Assembly (NCBI GenBank): GCA_041675505.1
Contig: JBAYTR010000007.1
Coordinates: 1 to 64,000 of the forward strand
Source: JAGPCK01 sp041675505
GTDB taxonomy: Bacteria; Bacteroidota; Bacteroidia; UKL13-3
Direction: 5' to 3'
DNA length: 64,000 nt
Made by a program: the position numbers and the translations under genes. Below are positions 51,615-59,919 of the stretch, one piece after another. Within the stretch, counting starts at the first letter, position 1. Each line of letters opens with the position of its first letter. The notes under the pieces are model-generated. The model made no database searches. It worked only from the letters and a program-made list of their open reading frames with translations, and was not told where the DNA came from.

Positions 51615-53789
51615 CTAGTGCTGAATAAGTAATTTTCCTGCTGTTGTTCCTTCTGCTGTAGTGAGACGATAAACATACAAACCCTCGCGTAAAAAAGATA
51701 CATCAAACAAGGGCTGAGGATTGGTTTGCTGCAACACTACTCTTCCTTGCAGGTCAACCAGCTGCAACGTTACAGCACCTGCAGATATTAACTGAAAAGA
51801 TACTGAAGTACTGGCCGGGTTAGGGTAAGCGGTAGTGTGAAAAACGAAAGGGGTATTTTTTTCTTCCATACCCACCTGCAAACTGTTGCGGTATAAACCA
51901 TTGTTTTCTGTTGCTACAAAAAGGTATTGGCTATTGGCCAAAAACCGATTAATGGCCGCTCCGGCACCAGGAGGGTTGTCGACAAACACCCAACTGTAGC
52001 CTGTGTTGTTGGAAACATATACTCCGCGGTTGGTGAGTGCAAAAAATCTTTTACCTATTTTATCTACTGTGTATAATCGTGGTTGTTCCGGCAGGTTTTG
52101 GCCTTTCCCTCCAACCCAAGAGCCTTCAGCAAAATATTTTAAAGAGTCATTAACATTACGAACCACCGCAACAAAAAATGAATCACCGGCCAATATTTTC
52201 ATTACCGTTGAGCCTACCACATTCGGAATACCTGAGTTAACTTCGGTGTAAGTATCTCCGTTGTCTTTAGAGATGTAAATTTTACTCAGCTTAAACGCAT
52301 CCATACCCAAAGCCATAACCGTGTCTCTTGCCCCTACAATACTTTGCAGCACTCCGCTGCCCTGTGTAAATACAGCAGGCAAATTGGCGTTTACATTTAC
52401 AAACGTGTCACCATGATTTATTGAGCGGTATACAAAAAGATTGCTACCTGTGCGGTTGCGTATAAAAATGGTGGAATCGGCAGCGCCCACAAAATCAAAA
52501 CTCTCCACTCCCGCAGGCAAGTTGCAGCGTTGCCAGTTCAATCCTCCGTTGGCTGAACGGTAGAGCTTCATACTATCACCAATGTGCACTCGAAGCGAAG
52601 CATAAATATGGGTGGATGATTGATTTAATGATTCCGTAAAAATAAACGGACTGTCGATGCCGGCATTTGATGGTGACCAGTTCAATCCGTTATCCGTAGA
52701 ACGCAACACACCCTGATAACCTAATGCCGTGAGTAATGAACTGCCTACTCCGATGGTTTGTGAAGAACGGCTGGCATACATACCGCTGGCCCGTTTGCCC
52801 CAGTTTAATCCTCCATTGTCACTGAAATAATTTTCGTAATAGTACGTAGCCATCAGGTTAGTTCCACCCATCCAAACAGCTTTTTGCAGCAGCGGGTATT
52901 TCACTCCGAATGGGGCAGGCATTTTCAACCATGATTTTCCTTTATCATACGTAATAAACAACTCGGGGTTAAAATGCGGGGTATAGTCAACTCCGCAAAC
53001 AATTAATTTGCCGTCAAAATAATAAAGTCCGTACAACTCCCGCTGAGGAGATATGGTGTTGCAGGAATCCTCCCACTGCAATGTAGTGAGGTTGAGTCTG
53101 CGGATATTGCTGTAGTTAACAATAGCGTAAATGTAATTGGAAGATGCTGCACTATCGCCACACAGGTTGTCAATGATATGTCCGTTGGGCAGGTTATTGG
53201 TGGTGTTCATGGCATTAAACAACAACCCGTCTGTAGTGTAGTAGAGCGTGTCTACCCGGTCAATATAGATTCTATCATTTTTGATTTTGTATATGTGCGG
53301 CCGTTTGGTAAATGTATGCCCACCGTTCTGCCAGGTTTTACCATAATCAAAAGAGCGGTACATTTTCCATTCATTGGAAAACGACTTGGCAGTAACCACC
53401 ACATAATTTCCCAATGTTACTACCCGGTCAATGTACTGCCTTACTCCACCCGGATCTGTACAGGCTGCCCACGATTGTCCTCCGTCACTTGATTTGGCTA
53501 AACCGTATACGGTGGCGGCAAAAATGGTATCGTTCAGTACTGCCAGCCCGTTAATCTCTACGGCATTGTTTTGAGCAATGTTGTTGTTCATGTTTACCCA
53601 ACTGATGCCATTGTTGGTAGTTTTGAAAACACCTCCGCGTGAACCGGCATAAACGGTATTGTTGTGATACAGGTAATCACGAACATCTCCACCTTCCAGT
53701 TCTGTAGCCAATAGTTGAGTCCAGTTGCTGAACTGGGCATGGACAGAAAAAAGTGAGAACGTGAGTAAAAAAGTAAATGTAAATCTCAT
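51615..53789 (-). CDS. Secreted BNR/sialidase-type propeller protein with T9SS type A sorting domain
   Basis: A 724-residue protein; the ATG at 53789 opens the signal peptide MRFTFTFLLTFSLFSVHAQ. It contains many BNR/Asp-box-like turns (S-x-D-x-G-x-x-W): KSSDGGQSWAAC, RSFDYGKTWQNG, ITYDKGKSWLKM, RSTDNGLNWSPS, RSANGGLNWQRC, ISKDNGDTYTEV. These form a VPS10/sortilin-like beta propeller. The end is a type A sorting domain (TAYPNPASTSVSFQL, DLQGRVVLQ, LLIQH). Sialidase activity is not implied, as the catalytic Arg triad is not recognised. Confidence 0.85.
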   Translation of the reverse strand: MRFTFTFLLTFSLFSVHAQFSNWTQLLATELEGGDVRDYLYHNNTVYAGSRGGVFKTTNNGISWVNMNNNIAQNNAVEINGLAVLNDTIFAATVYGLAKSSDGGQSWAACTDPGGVRQYIDRVVTLGNYVVVTAKSFSNEWKMYRSFDYGKTWQNGGHTFTKRPHIYKIKNDRIYIDRVDTLYYTTDGLLFNAMNTTNNLPNGHIIDNLCGDSAASSNYIYAIVNYSNIRRLNLTTLQWEDSCNTISPQRELYGLYYFDGKLIVCGVDYTPHFNPELFITYDKGKSWLKMPAPFGVKYPLLQKAVWMGGTNLMATYYYENYFSDNGGLNWGKRASGMYASRSSQTIGVGSSLLTALGYQGVLRSTDNGLNWSPSNAGIDSPFIFTESLNQSSTHIYASLRVHIGDSMKLYRSANGGLNWQRCNLPAGVESFDFVGAADSTIFIRNRTGSNLFVYRSINHGDTFVNVNANLPAVFTQGSGVLQSIVGARDTVMALGMDAFKLSKIYISKDNGDTYTEVNSGIPNVVGSTVMKILAGDSFFVAVVRNVNDSLKYFAEGSWVGGKGQNLPEQPRLYTVDKIGKRFFALTNRGVYVSNNTGYSWVFVDNPPGAGAAINRFLANSQYLFVATENNGLYRNSLQVGMEEKNTPFVFHTTAYPNPASTSVSFQLISAGAVTLQLVDLQGRVVLQQTNPQPLFDVSFLREGLYVYRLTTAEGTTAGKLLIQH

Positions 53790-53983
53790 GGGCGTGGTTT
53801 CAATTGGCAACGAAATTAGGGGGGCTAAGCGGCAAAAAATAAAAACTGAGCGAAAATGATGATAAAAATCAATGTGGTTAATGACAATAATCAGCGCCTA
53901 TCTGCTTAAATTTAACCATATTTGTATGGTTTTACTTTAAATTAACAACCACCTCTTTTATTTGAAACATAATTATTGTTGCC

Positions 53984-54814
53984 ATGATTAAGAAAATACT
54001 TGTTCCTACCGATTTCTCTGCTTGTGCTGAAAATGCTGCAAAATTTGCCGGTAAGCTGGCAGAAAAGTTTAAAGCTGAAGTAACGTTGTACCACATTTAC
54101 GCTATCCCTGTAGTAGATCCTGTGGTGCCTTCAGGCAGCATGGAGTTGTACCTGAAGGAAACCGAACTGGCCGCCAAAACAGGATTAAAAAAATCCATGG
54201 ATAAATTCCAAAAGGCTTTTCCTGCTGTGGTAGTTAAAGGCAAAACCAAAACCGGATTTGCTATTCAGGAAATCATCAGCCATGCCAAAAAATCAAGCAT
54301 TGATTTGATTGTGATGGGTACTACAGGAGCCAGTGGCTTTGAAGAGTTACTGGTGGGCAGCAATACCGCCAGCATATTGGAAAAAGCTGATTGTCCTGTA
54401 TTGGCTGTTCCGGCCAAATCTAAATTCAGTGACATCAAAAACATTCTTTACACCACTGATTTAACCATGCCGGAAAGCAGAACTTTTTCCCGCCTGCTGG
54501 AACTTGGTAAAGCATTTAGTGCCAACATTACGGTGTTACATGTAAAAAGCGAAATGGACCGCTACTTTAAACTGAGCGACATACGTTTTGAAAACTACGG
54601 CAAAATGGCCGGTTACAACAAGGTGAAGTACGATGAAATAAGCAGCGAAAAAGTTTTTGATGCCATTAACCGCTACATAGCCAAAGGCAACTTTGATGTG
54701 GTGGCCATGGCCACTCACTCACGTGGCTTTTTTGATAAACTATTCCACCGCAGTTTAACCAAACGTATGGCTTATCACACTAAAATACCTTTGTTGAGCT
54801 TTAAAAAAGACTAA
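53984..54814 (+). CDS. Tandem-domain universal stress protein (UspA family)
   Basis: A 276-residue cytosolic protein with two Usp folds. Domain 1 (about 1-142) has KKILVPTDFSACAENAAKFA and the ATP-binding G-2x-G-9x-G-S/T pattern in IVMGTTGASGFEELLVGSNTASI. Domain 2 (about 146-276) begins IKNILYTTDLTMPESRTF and has VVAMATHSRGFFDKLFHRSLTKRM, a less complete nucleotide site. Single-copy genes like this are often induced by starvation or low oxygen. Confidence 0.92.
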   Translation: MIKKILVPTDFSACAENAAKFAGKLAEKFKAEVTLYHIYAIPVVDPVVPSGSMELYLKETELAAKTGLKKSMDKFQKAFPAVVVKGKTKTGFAIQEIISHAKKSSIDLIVMGTTGASGFEELLVGSNTASILEKADCPVLAVPAKSKFSDIKNILYTTDLTMPESRTFSRLLELGKAFSANITVLHVKSEMDRYFKLSDIRFENYGKMAGYNKVKYDEISSEKVFDAINRYIAKGNFDVVAMATHSRGFFDKLFHRSLTKRMAYHTKIPLLSFKKD

Positions 54815-54932
54815 ATTTTAAACCTGAAACTATCAGATTTTCTTCAGGTTAAAATTTTCTTTAAAAATATTTTGTTTTAATCTGAAAAGCTCCTTTACTT
54901 CGTATTGCAGACAGATAGGTTTTTCATAGTTT

Positions 54933-54969
54933 ACCCCGGGAAGCGAAAGCGTTCCGGGGTTTTTCTTTG
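54933..54969 (+). terminator. Strong intrinsic terminator with GAAA tetraloop
   Basis: ACCCCGGGA at 54933-54941 pairs with TTCCGGGGT at 54952-54960, with an inner GC-GAAA-GC cap, then TTTTCTTTG. It lies 119 bp after the usp stop. A weaker hairpin AACCTGAA...TTCAGGTT (54821-54850) comes earlier. It may end a usp transcript with a long 3' UTR or a separate short RNA. Confidence 0.7.
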
Positions 54970-55037
54970 TATAAAATATCGTGTGCTACTTTAAGAGTTG
55001 ATCATTGTGATGACCTGCACTGAAGAAGTAAAGTGGC

Positions 55038-55400
55038 TTATTTATTTTTTGCGTAAGGAACAAACACAAAGCTTGCCCCATCTGTAGTTACCCAAAAAAC
55101 GCAGGCTTGTTTTTGCGGGTCTTTGTAAGCTTTTTCAAATGCTTCACGCTTGTGTTCATGAATCACTTTTTTCTCCACCAGCTCTTCTAAAACAGTTGCA
55201 TTAAATGTCCAGGTACGTTGGTATTCTTCTTTGTCAAATAACACCTCGCCTATTTTTACTTCATGTTGGTGGGCAACAAATACGGGGTACTGCGAAAAGC
55301 CCTCGTTTATCACATCGGTCACTACCTCCTTCATCTGCTCGCTGAAAAACTGCACATCAGCTTTCAGGCTGTTGAGTTCTTTTTCAAATGCATCGTTCAT
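55038..55400 (-). CDS. Small conserved-looking protein of unknown function
   Basis: A 120-residue soluble protein. Helical N-terminus (MNDAFEKELNSLKADVQFFSEQMKEVVTDVI), then strands ending ACVFWVTTDGASFVFVPYAKNK. No family recognised. It starts within the last 4 bp of the RNA methyltransferase gene, so it is translationally coupled to it. Confidence 0.7.
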   Translation of the reverse strand: MNDAFEKELNSLKADVQFFSEQMKEVVTDVINEGFSQYPVFVAHQHEVKIGEVLFDKEEYQRTWTFNATVLEELVEKKVIHEHKREAFEKAYKDPQKQACVFWVTTDGASFVFVPYAKNK

Positions 55401-56803
55401 ATTTTTTCCAATAAAGCAATATTTTCCACGTGGTGTGTATGAGGGAACATATCAACCGGCTGCACGTAAGTAACTTTGTACTTCTCTTGCATCAGGGAAA
55501 TGTCGCGGGCTTGTGTGGCGGGGTTACAACTTACGTAAACTATACGTTGGGGAGCAACTTCAAGTATCTTTTTTACTACATCTTCGTGCATGCCTGCACG
55601 TGGCGGATCAGTAACAATCACATCGGGTTTTCCCTGCTCCGCTATAAAGGCATCATTAAGTACATCCTTCATATCTCCTGCAAAAAAAGACACATTGTTC
55701 AACTGATTAATAGCCGCGTTTCTTTTCGCATCTTCAATGGCCTGTGCAACATATTCAATGCCTACTACTTTTGCTGCTTTTTTGGCCAAAAATGAAGCAA
55801 TGCTGCCCACACCGGTATATAAATCATACACCAACTCCGTACCGTTTAATGCAGCCAGCTCGCGTGTTTTGCGGTAAAGCTCCAGCGTTTGTAAGGCATT
55901 TGTTTGAAAAAATGATTTAGGCCCGATGATAAATTTCAAATCTTCCAACTCTTCTACCAAATGATCTGCTCCGGCATAACACACAATATCCAGGTCATAA
56001 ATAGAATCATTGCGTTTGTTATTGATGGTGTACAACCAGCTTTTTACCTGAGGAAACTGCGGCATAACGGCCTCAAACAACTCTTTTATACCGACCTCAT
56101 CGTATGAGGTAACGGCCAGCATTACCATCCACTCTCCTTTGCGGTTGTTGCGTAACAACAATTGACGCAACCAACCCTCTTGTGCACGAAGTTTAAAGAA
56201 GGGAAGACCTTTTTCGGCACCGTATGTTTTAAATGCTTTACGAATGGCGTTACCCAAATCATCCTGCAGGTAACAGGTATCCAAATCAATTACTTTATCC
56301 CAGCGACCCGGTACGTGAAAGCCCAGCCCTGCATGTTCTGCTTCAGAAAGTTCATCTTTATTCTCTAACGTGGTAAGCCATTTACGGTCGGTAAAAGCAT
56401 ACTCCATTTTATTGCGGTAATGTGTAACCTGAGACGAGCCCATAATAGGCTGCATAGTAGGAAAAGGAAATTTACCTATGCGTTCAAAAGCATCTTGTAC
56501 TTGTTGCTGCTTGTATTTAAGCTGAGTAGGGTAAGCCATGTTTTGCCACTTGCAACCACCACACACCCCGAAGTGGGCACAAAAAGCATCAATGCGCTCG
56601 GGCGAAGGCTCCAGCAAACGATCAATGCTGGCCGTCATGTAACTACTTTTTACCTGTGTAATGCGCACATCGGCCACATCACCCGGAACGGCATACTCTA
56701 CAAAAACTACTTTGTTGTTGTAACGTGCTACACATTTCCCCTCGGCCCCTGCATTTTCAATGTGCAAGGCCGGAATGTGACGAATAAGATTTTTTTTACC
56801 CAT
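55397..56803 (-). CDS. rlmD: 23S rRNA (uracil-C5)-methyltransferase, RlmD/RumA (TrmA) family
   Basis: A 468-residue SAM-dependent methyltransferase that makes m5U in RNA. N-terminal TRAM domain (IENAGAEGKCVARYNNKVVFVEYAVPGD), the iron-sulfur cluster cysteines in CAHFGVCGGCKWQ, the SAM fold YDLYTGVGSIASFLAKKAAKVVGIEYV, and IVTDPPRAGMHEDVV plus VYVSCNPATQARD with the catalytic Cys. The ATG at 56803 is chosen over 56839, which would precede a plausible TATTTTCG -7 element. The target position (U1939, U747 or a tRNA) cannot be fixed from sequence alone. Confidence 0.93.
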   Translation of the reverse strand: MGKKNLIRHIPALHIENAGAEGKCVARYNNKVVFVEYAVPGDVADVRITQVKSSYMTASIDRLLEPSPERIDAFCAHFGVCGGCKWQNMAYPTQLKYKQQQVQDAFERIGKFPFPTMQPIMGSSQVTHYRNKMEYAFTDRKWLTTLENKDELSEAEHAGLGFHVPGRWDKVIDLDTCYLQDDLGNAIRKAFKTYGAEKGLPFFKLRAQEGWLRQLLLRNNRKGEWMVMLAVTSYDEVGIKELFEAVMPQFPQVKSWLYTINNKRNDSIYDLDIVCYAGADHLVEELEDLKFIIGPKSFFQTNALQTLELYRKTRELAALNGTELVYDLYTGVGSIASFLAKKAAKVVGIEYVAQAIEDAKRNAAINQLNNVSFFAGDMKDVLNDAFIAEQGKPDVIVTDPPRAGMHEDVVKKILEVAPQRIVYVSCNPATQARDISLMQEKYKVTYVQPVDMFPHTHHVENIALLEKI

Positions 56804-56859
56804 AAATTCAAGAGGGCGAAAATAGATAAATTCCCGCATTTGCTTTACTTCGCAGTGTA

Positions 56860-57504
56860 TTGAAACCGTACATCCTAAAATTCTTCTTTTTTATTTCCTG
56901 CGGGGCATTTGCGCAAAATCAGCCTCCGGTTTTTATACAGCCCAATTACACCGATACCGCATTGGAAGCAGAACTGGATACCTGCCTCAGTATTGTTATT
57001 GATGCACCGGAGGCCGATGATAGTGTGGTATTCTGGATAGAAGGAGAACTGGTGAACAAAGATAGTAATGCCTATATCCCTCTACAAATTGACCGAGCGA
57101 AAGGAACGCTAAGCACACAATTGTGTTTTAAGAACGTGTGCCGTAAGGTGCGAAGTGAGCCTTATACTTTTAGATTGTATGCTCGCGACACAGCTTTTGA
57201 CACCACCGTTTATCAGCTGAACATTTATTTGACCAACAGCCTTTCGCAGGAAATGCGCAAATTACCCAATGTGTTTACACCCAACGGTGACGGCATAAAC
57301 GATGAATTTAAACTGATAGACTCCAAAGCACAATGTGCCAACCTGTTTAGTATAACCGTGTTCAACCGGTGGGGGCAAAAGGTGTACGAAAATAATCGGG
57401 TAAGTTTTAGCTGGGATGGCGGTAAAAGCCCTGACGGAGTATACTTTTATATTATTGAAGCGGGCGGTAACGGGGTAAACGGAATACTGAACTTAATTAG
57501 GTGA
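56860..57504 (+). CDS. Secreted protein with T9SS type B (gliding-motility-associated) C-terminal domain
   Basis: A 214-residue protein that starts with TTG at 56860; no ATG is near, and the TTG opens a good signal peptide (KPYILKFFFFISCGAFAQ). About 100 residues of cadherin/Ig-like beta structure follow. The C-terminal 85 residues are the CHU_C type B sorting domain with the hallmark LPNVFTPNGDGINDEFKL and SITVFNRWGQKVYE. Type B cargo usually stays attached to the cell surface, in gliding species often as adhesin. The passenger is unusually short. The 3' end overlaps the thioredoxin gene by 12 bp. Confidence 0.85.
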   Translation: MKPYILKFFFFISCGAFAQNQPPVFIQPNYTDTALEAELDTCLSIVIDAPEADDSVVFWIEGELVNKDSNAYIPLQIDRAKGTLSTQLCFKNVCRKVRSEPYTFRLYARDTAFDTTVYQLNIYLTNSLSQEMRKLPNVFTPNGDGINDEFKLIDSKAQCANLFSITVFNRWGQKVYENNRVSFSWDGGKSPDGVYFYIIEAGGNGVNGILNLIR

Positions 57505-57963
57505 CTTTGACTCCTGAATAATGGAGTTAAGCAACTGCATAAAATCTTCCGGCTTCAGGTATCCCGGTTGAACAATTAACCTGTTCTTTACTGTGATAAT
57601 AAAGTAGGTGGTAGGATAACCATAGCGCTGGTTGTTGGAAATCATCATGTGCAACTCCACTCCGCTGTAGGTTTGTCCGTTGAGCTCATACTTTATATTA
57701 GGTATCTCAGGATTGAACTTGATGGGCACAAAATATTTATTCAGCGTTTTTACCACCTCAGGATTCGTGTAGGTATCACGGTCCATTTTTTTGCACCATC
57801 CGCACCATTCCGTGTAGGCATCAATGAGTGCAATCTTCTTTTCGCTCACCGCTTTAGGGTAACCATCGTTCCAGGTTTCCCATTTAAGTGACTCTACCTG
57901 TGGTGTTTGCGACAAGGCAAACAACGGTAATGCCAACAATACCGATACAATTAATTTTTGCAT
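57493..57963 (-). CDS. Exported thioredoxin-fold protein with CGWC active site
   Basis: A 156-residue protein with a signal peptide (MQKLIVSVLLALPLFALSQ). It belongs to the thioredoxin_7/DUF255-like group: KIALIDAYTEWCGWCKKMDRDTYTNPEVVKTLN, then the cis-Pro region GYPTTYFIITVKNRLI. The CxxC pair is intact, so it can exchange disulfides in the periplasm. Convergent with the type B T9SS gene, overlapping by 12 bp. Confidence 0.87.
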   Translation of the reverse strand: MQKLIVSVLLALPLFALSQTPQVESLKWETWNDGYPKAVSEKKIALIDAYTEWCGWCKKMDRDTYTNPEVVKTLNKYFVPIKFNPEIPNIKYELNGQTYSGVELHMMISNNQRYGYPTTYFIITVKNRLIVQPGYLKPEDFMQLLNSIIQESKSPN

Positions 57964-58090
57964 GTGAGGTTTGTTTCAAAAACTATTCCAATGCGCAATA
58001 TAAAAGAATAGAGTATATATTTCACAGGGAAAAGTGCCAGGCAGATTGATATCGAACCAATGAAAGACTTGCTTTTAAAACAAATGCCGC

Positions 58091-58143
58091 AACAGCCCTG
58101 AAAGGGCGCCCTACCACATGCGAGGGGTGATAGCCCCTCGGCA
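58091..58143. repeat. Composite palindromic element, first copy
   Basis: GCCCTGAAAGGGC (a short hairpin) is followed by ACATGCGAGGGG-TGATAG-CCCCTCGGCA. The second part recurs at 59329-59357 with one base missing. The CCCTG-A-AAGGG core is close to the CCCTG-A-CAGGG arm of the RAYT-linked elements. Confidence 0.65.
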
Positions 58144-58182
58144 CGGAATAATAAGTGGAGCGTTACAGCAGGTGTGAGTTCT

Positions 58183-58275
58183 TAAGTGATTATAGTGGCA
58201 GGGTAAATACCCTGCATAAAGATATTGCTCTTTGGAAAATTACATGAAAGAAGTGAGGGTGAATACCCTCCCTGA
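58183..58275. repeat. Double-hairpin repeat, copy C
   Basis: Hairpin 1 GCAGGGTA-AA-TACCCTGC (58198-58215) and hairpin 2 GAGGGT-GAAT-ACCCTC (58255-58270), with starts 57 bp apart as in copy A. Stem bases differ from A in paired fashion. Confidence 0.75.
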
Positions 58276-58304
58276 CTATCAACTTATTATTTTCTTTTTC
58301 TCAG

Positions 58305-58480
58305 AAAAGTGATAAATGGTACACCTTGGTTTTGAAAACGCAATACTAACAACCTCTCCCACATTTTCTTTCTCCAAACCTATTTTATACTCCTCTTCTT
58401 TTTGCCATTTTTAACAACTTAAAACTCTCGTTTTCTTTGCCATACAAAATTCACGCTTCAAAAAGTGATAAATGGTACAC
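58305..58480. repeat. Pair of 20-bp direct repeats 156 bp apart
   Basis: AAAAGTGATAAATGGTACAC occurs at 58305-58324 and again at 58461-58480. The intervening DNA is pyrimidine-rich on the plus strand. It could be the remains of a transposon end with internal repeats; no transposase is next to it. Confidence 0.75.
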
Positions 58481-58488
58481 TACCCCCA

Positions 58489-59100
58489 TTACCAATAGTC
58501 TATAAGAGAGTAAACAGGTTCTTCTGATGAGAAAGAATATTTTAATATCCAGAAATCATCTAAGTAATCGTAAGAATACTGTTCATTTGAGGTTAGTCCT
58601 CCTATATAAGTGAATCTATATACTTTTCGACCAGAGAGCTTTCTTACATTTGAAATAAAAAATAAGTCATTTGCAATATAATTTTTCTTCCTGTTATAAG
58701 AATGAGGAGCGCTGGTGCAAATGAAATACCTCCCATTCTTGTACTTAATAGAGTTATCTTTCCTAATTAGCGTATCCTTAATTGTCATTTTTAATGAGTC
58801 CAACGATTTTTCGATTTCGTTTTCGTGGTCGCTTATATATGCAGAAACTAAGATTTTATCCTTAATATCAAATCTTACAGGAAACATCGAAGAATATAAA
58901 GTATCGGATTTAATCCTTATTCTTTGAACCCAAAATACAGAACTATCTAGTTCAGATCTATAGACAAATGTATACAATGGTTTATCCCAATGGAATATGC
59001 AGTTTTTGTACTGAGCATAAGTAGACTCTGAAAGGATTAATGACAAAAAAAACACACCACTTAAGGCTCTTATAATACTTTGAATTATTCTAATCTTCAT
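58489..59100 (-). CDS. Exported protein of unknown function
   Basis: A 203-residue protein. The ATG at 59100 gives MKIRIIQSIIRALSGVFFLSLILSESTYAQ, a signal peptide; the frame to 59121 is not needed. The mature part is Tyr/Ser/Lys-rich and beta-like (RSELDSSVFWVQRIRIKSDT, GRKVYRFTYIGGLTSNEQYSYDYL). More AT-rich than the housekeeping genes. It lies between two repeat-rich gaps. No family recognised. Confidence 0.65.
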   Translation of the reverse strand: MKIRIIQSIIRALSGVFFLSLILSESTYAQYKNCIFHWDKPLYTFVYRSELDSSVFWVQRIRIKSDTLYSSMFPVRFDIKDKILVSAYISDHENEIEKSLDSLKMTIKDTLIRKDNSIKYKNGRYFICTSAPHSYNRKKNYIANDLFFISNVRKLSGRKVYRFTYIGGLTSNEQYSYDYLDDFWILKYSFSSEEPVYSLIDYW

Positions 59101-59477
59101 TTGTGTCTGGTACCGTATCATTTGTTTCTACTGAGTCTGTTTTATTAGGACCAACTACCTTCACTCGCGCGCGTTTGTAACGCGTGTGTTTACTGTTTAA
59201 ATTCGTATAACCCAACTGGCAGTCGTTTGCAACGAGTACCTTCTCTTTTTGTTTTGCGTTTGTAACGCCCCCTCCACAAATTGTCATTTTACTCAAAAGT
59301 ATGAAATTGTTACCAAACATTAGCGTCCACCATGCGAGGGTGATAGCCCCTCGGCATGAAAAACGAAACCGGATAACTTCGTTATTAAACGAAAAAAAGT
59401 GCCGATTAACAGGAAAAGACAGGCAGTACAAAGATGAACGTTATGTTAAACGAAGTAAAATATGCAACTTTACCTTC
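59101..59477. other. 377-bp gap with three GTTTGYAAC hairpins and a palindrome
   Basis: No gene seen. Hairpins: CGCGTT-TGT-AACGCG (59170-59184, extendable with G-T pairs), TCGTT-TGC-AACGA (59223-59235) and GCGTT-TGT-AACGC (59256-59268). The palindrome CGAGGG-TGATAG-CCCCTCG at 59335-59353 repeats the one at 58121-58140. The promoter of the signalling operon should lie in the last 100 bp. Confidence 0.65.
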
Positions 59478-59843
59478 ATGAGCCAAACCAAAATACTAGT
59501 AGTTGATGACGAAATAATTTTACGTGAGTACCTCACTGAGCTTTTAGAACTGGAAGGGTTTTCCACCCTCTCAGCCGGGAGTGCTGCGGAAGCCATAGGA
59601 CTGTTGCAAAACAACCAAGCCGCACTGGTACTTAGCGACTTGTTTCTTGGACAAAGCAGCGGAATGGAGATTTTGCAACACCTCAAACTAACACAAGCAA
59701 ACACTCCCTGCTATATTATGTCGGCCGACCTTACTGAAGAAATCAGGGGCAAATGCCTGTATGCGGGAGCTAAAGGACTGATAAAAAAACCGTTTGACAA
59801 CAGTGCCATCATCTCCCTCATCAGAAATAGCCTTTCGCATTGA
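59478..59843 (+). CDS. Single-domain response regulator (receiver only)
   Basis: A 121-residue CheY-like protein: acidic pocket VVDDE at 8-12, phospho-acceptor Asp54 (LVLSDLFLGQSSGMEIL), and Lys in GLIKKPFDN. A longer frame to 59301 runs through the repeat region and is rejected. With no output domain, it must act by protein contact or in a phosphorelay. The stop is 76 bp before the first TPR kinase gene, in the same direction. Confidence 0.92.
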   Translation: MSQTKILVVDDEIILREYLTELLELEGFSTLSAGSAAEAIGLLQNNQAALVLSDLFLGQSSGMEILQHLKLTQANTPCYIMSADLTEEIRGKCLYAGAKGLIKKPFDNSAIISLIRNSLSH

Positions 59844-59919
59844 ACTGAAGTCGGTGCTTTCTTTCACATTTATTCAATAGGTTTTATATATTCGTACAAC
59901 CTAACAACATAACCTCATT

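Larger units (their letters stand above)
57964..58488. other. Repeat-rich 525-bp gap with no clear gene
   Basis: Contains the palindromes at 58091-58143, double-hairpin copy C (58183-58275) and the paired 20-bp direct repeats at 58305 and 58461. Minus-strand frames in 58290-58450 are short and broken by stops. No functional gene is called. Confidence 0.6.

Noticed and set aside
58290..58450. Minus-strand frame giving KWQKEEEYKIGLEKENVG
   Set aside because: Short (about 45 codons), begins after a stop without a start codon and overlaps the direct repeat; not supportable as a gene.
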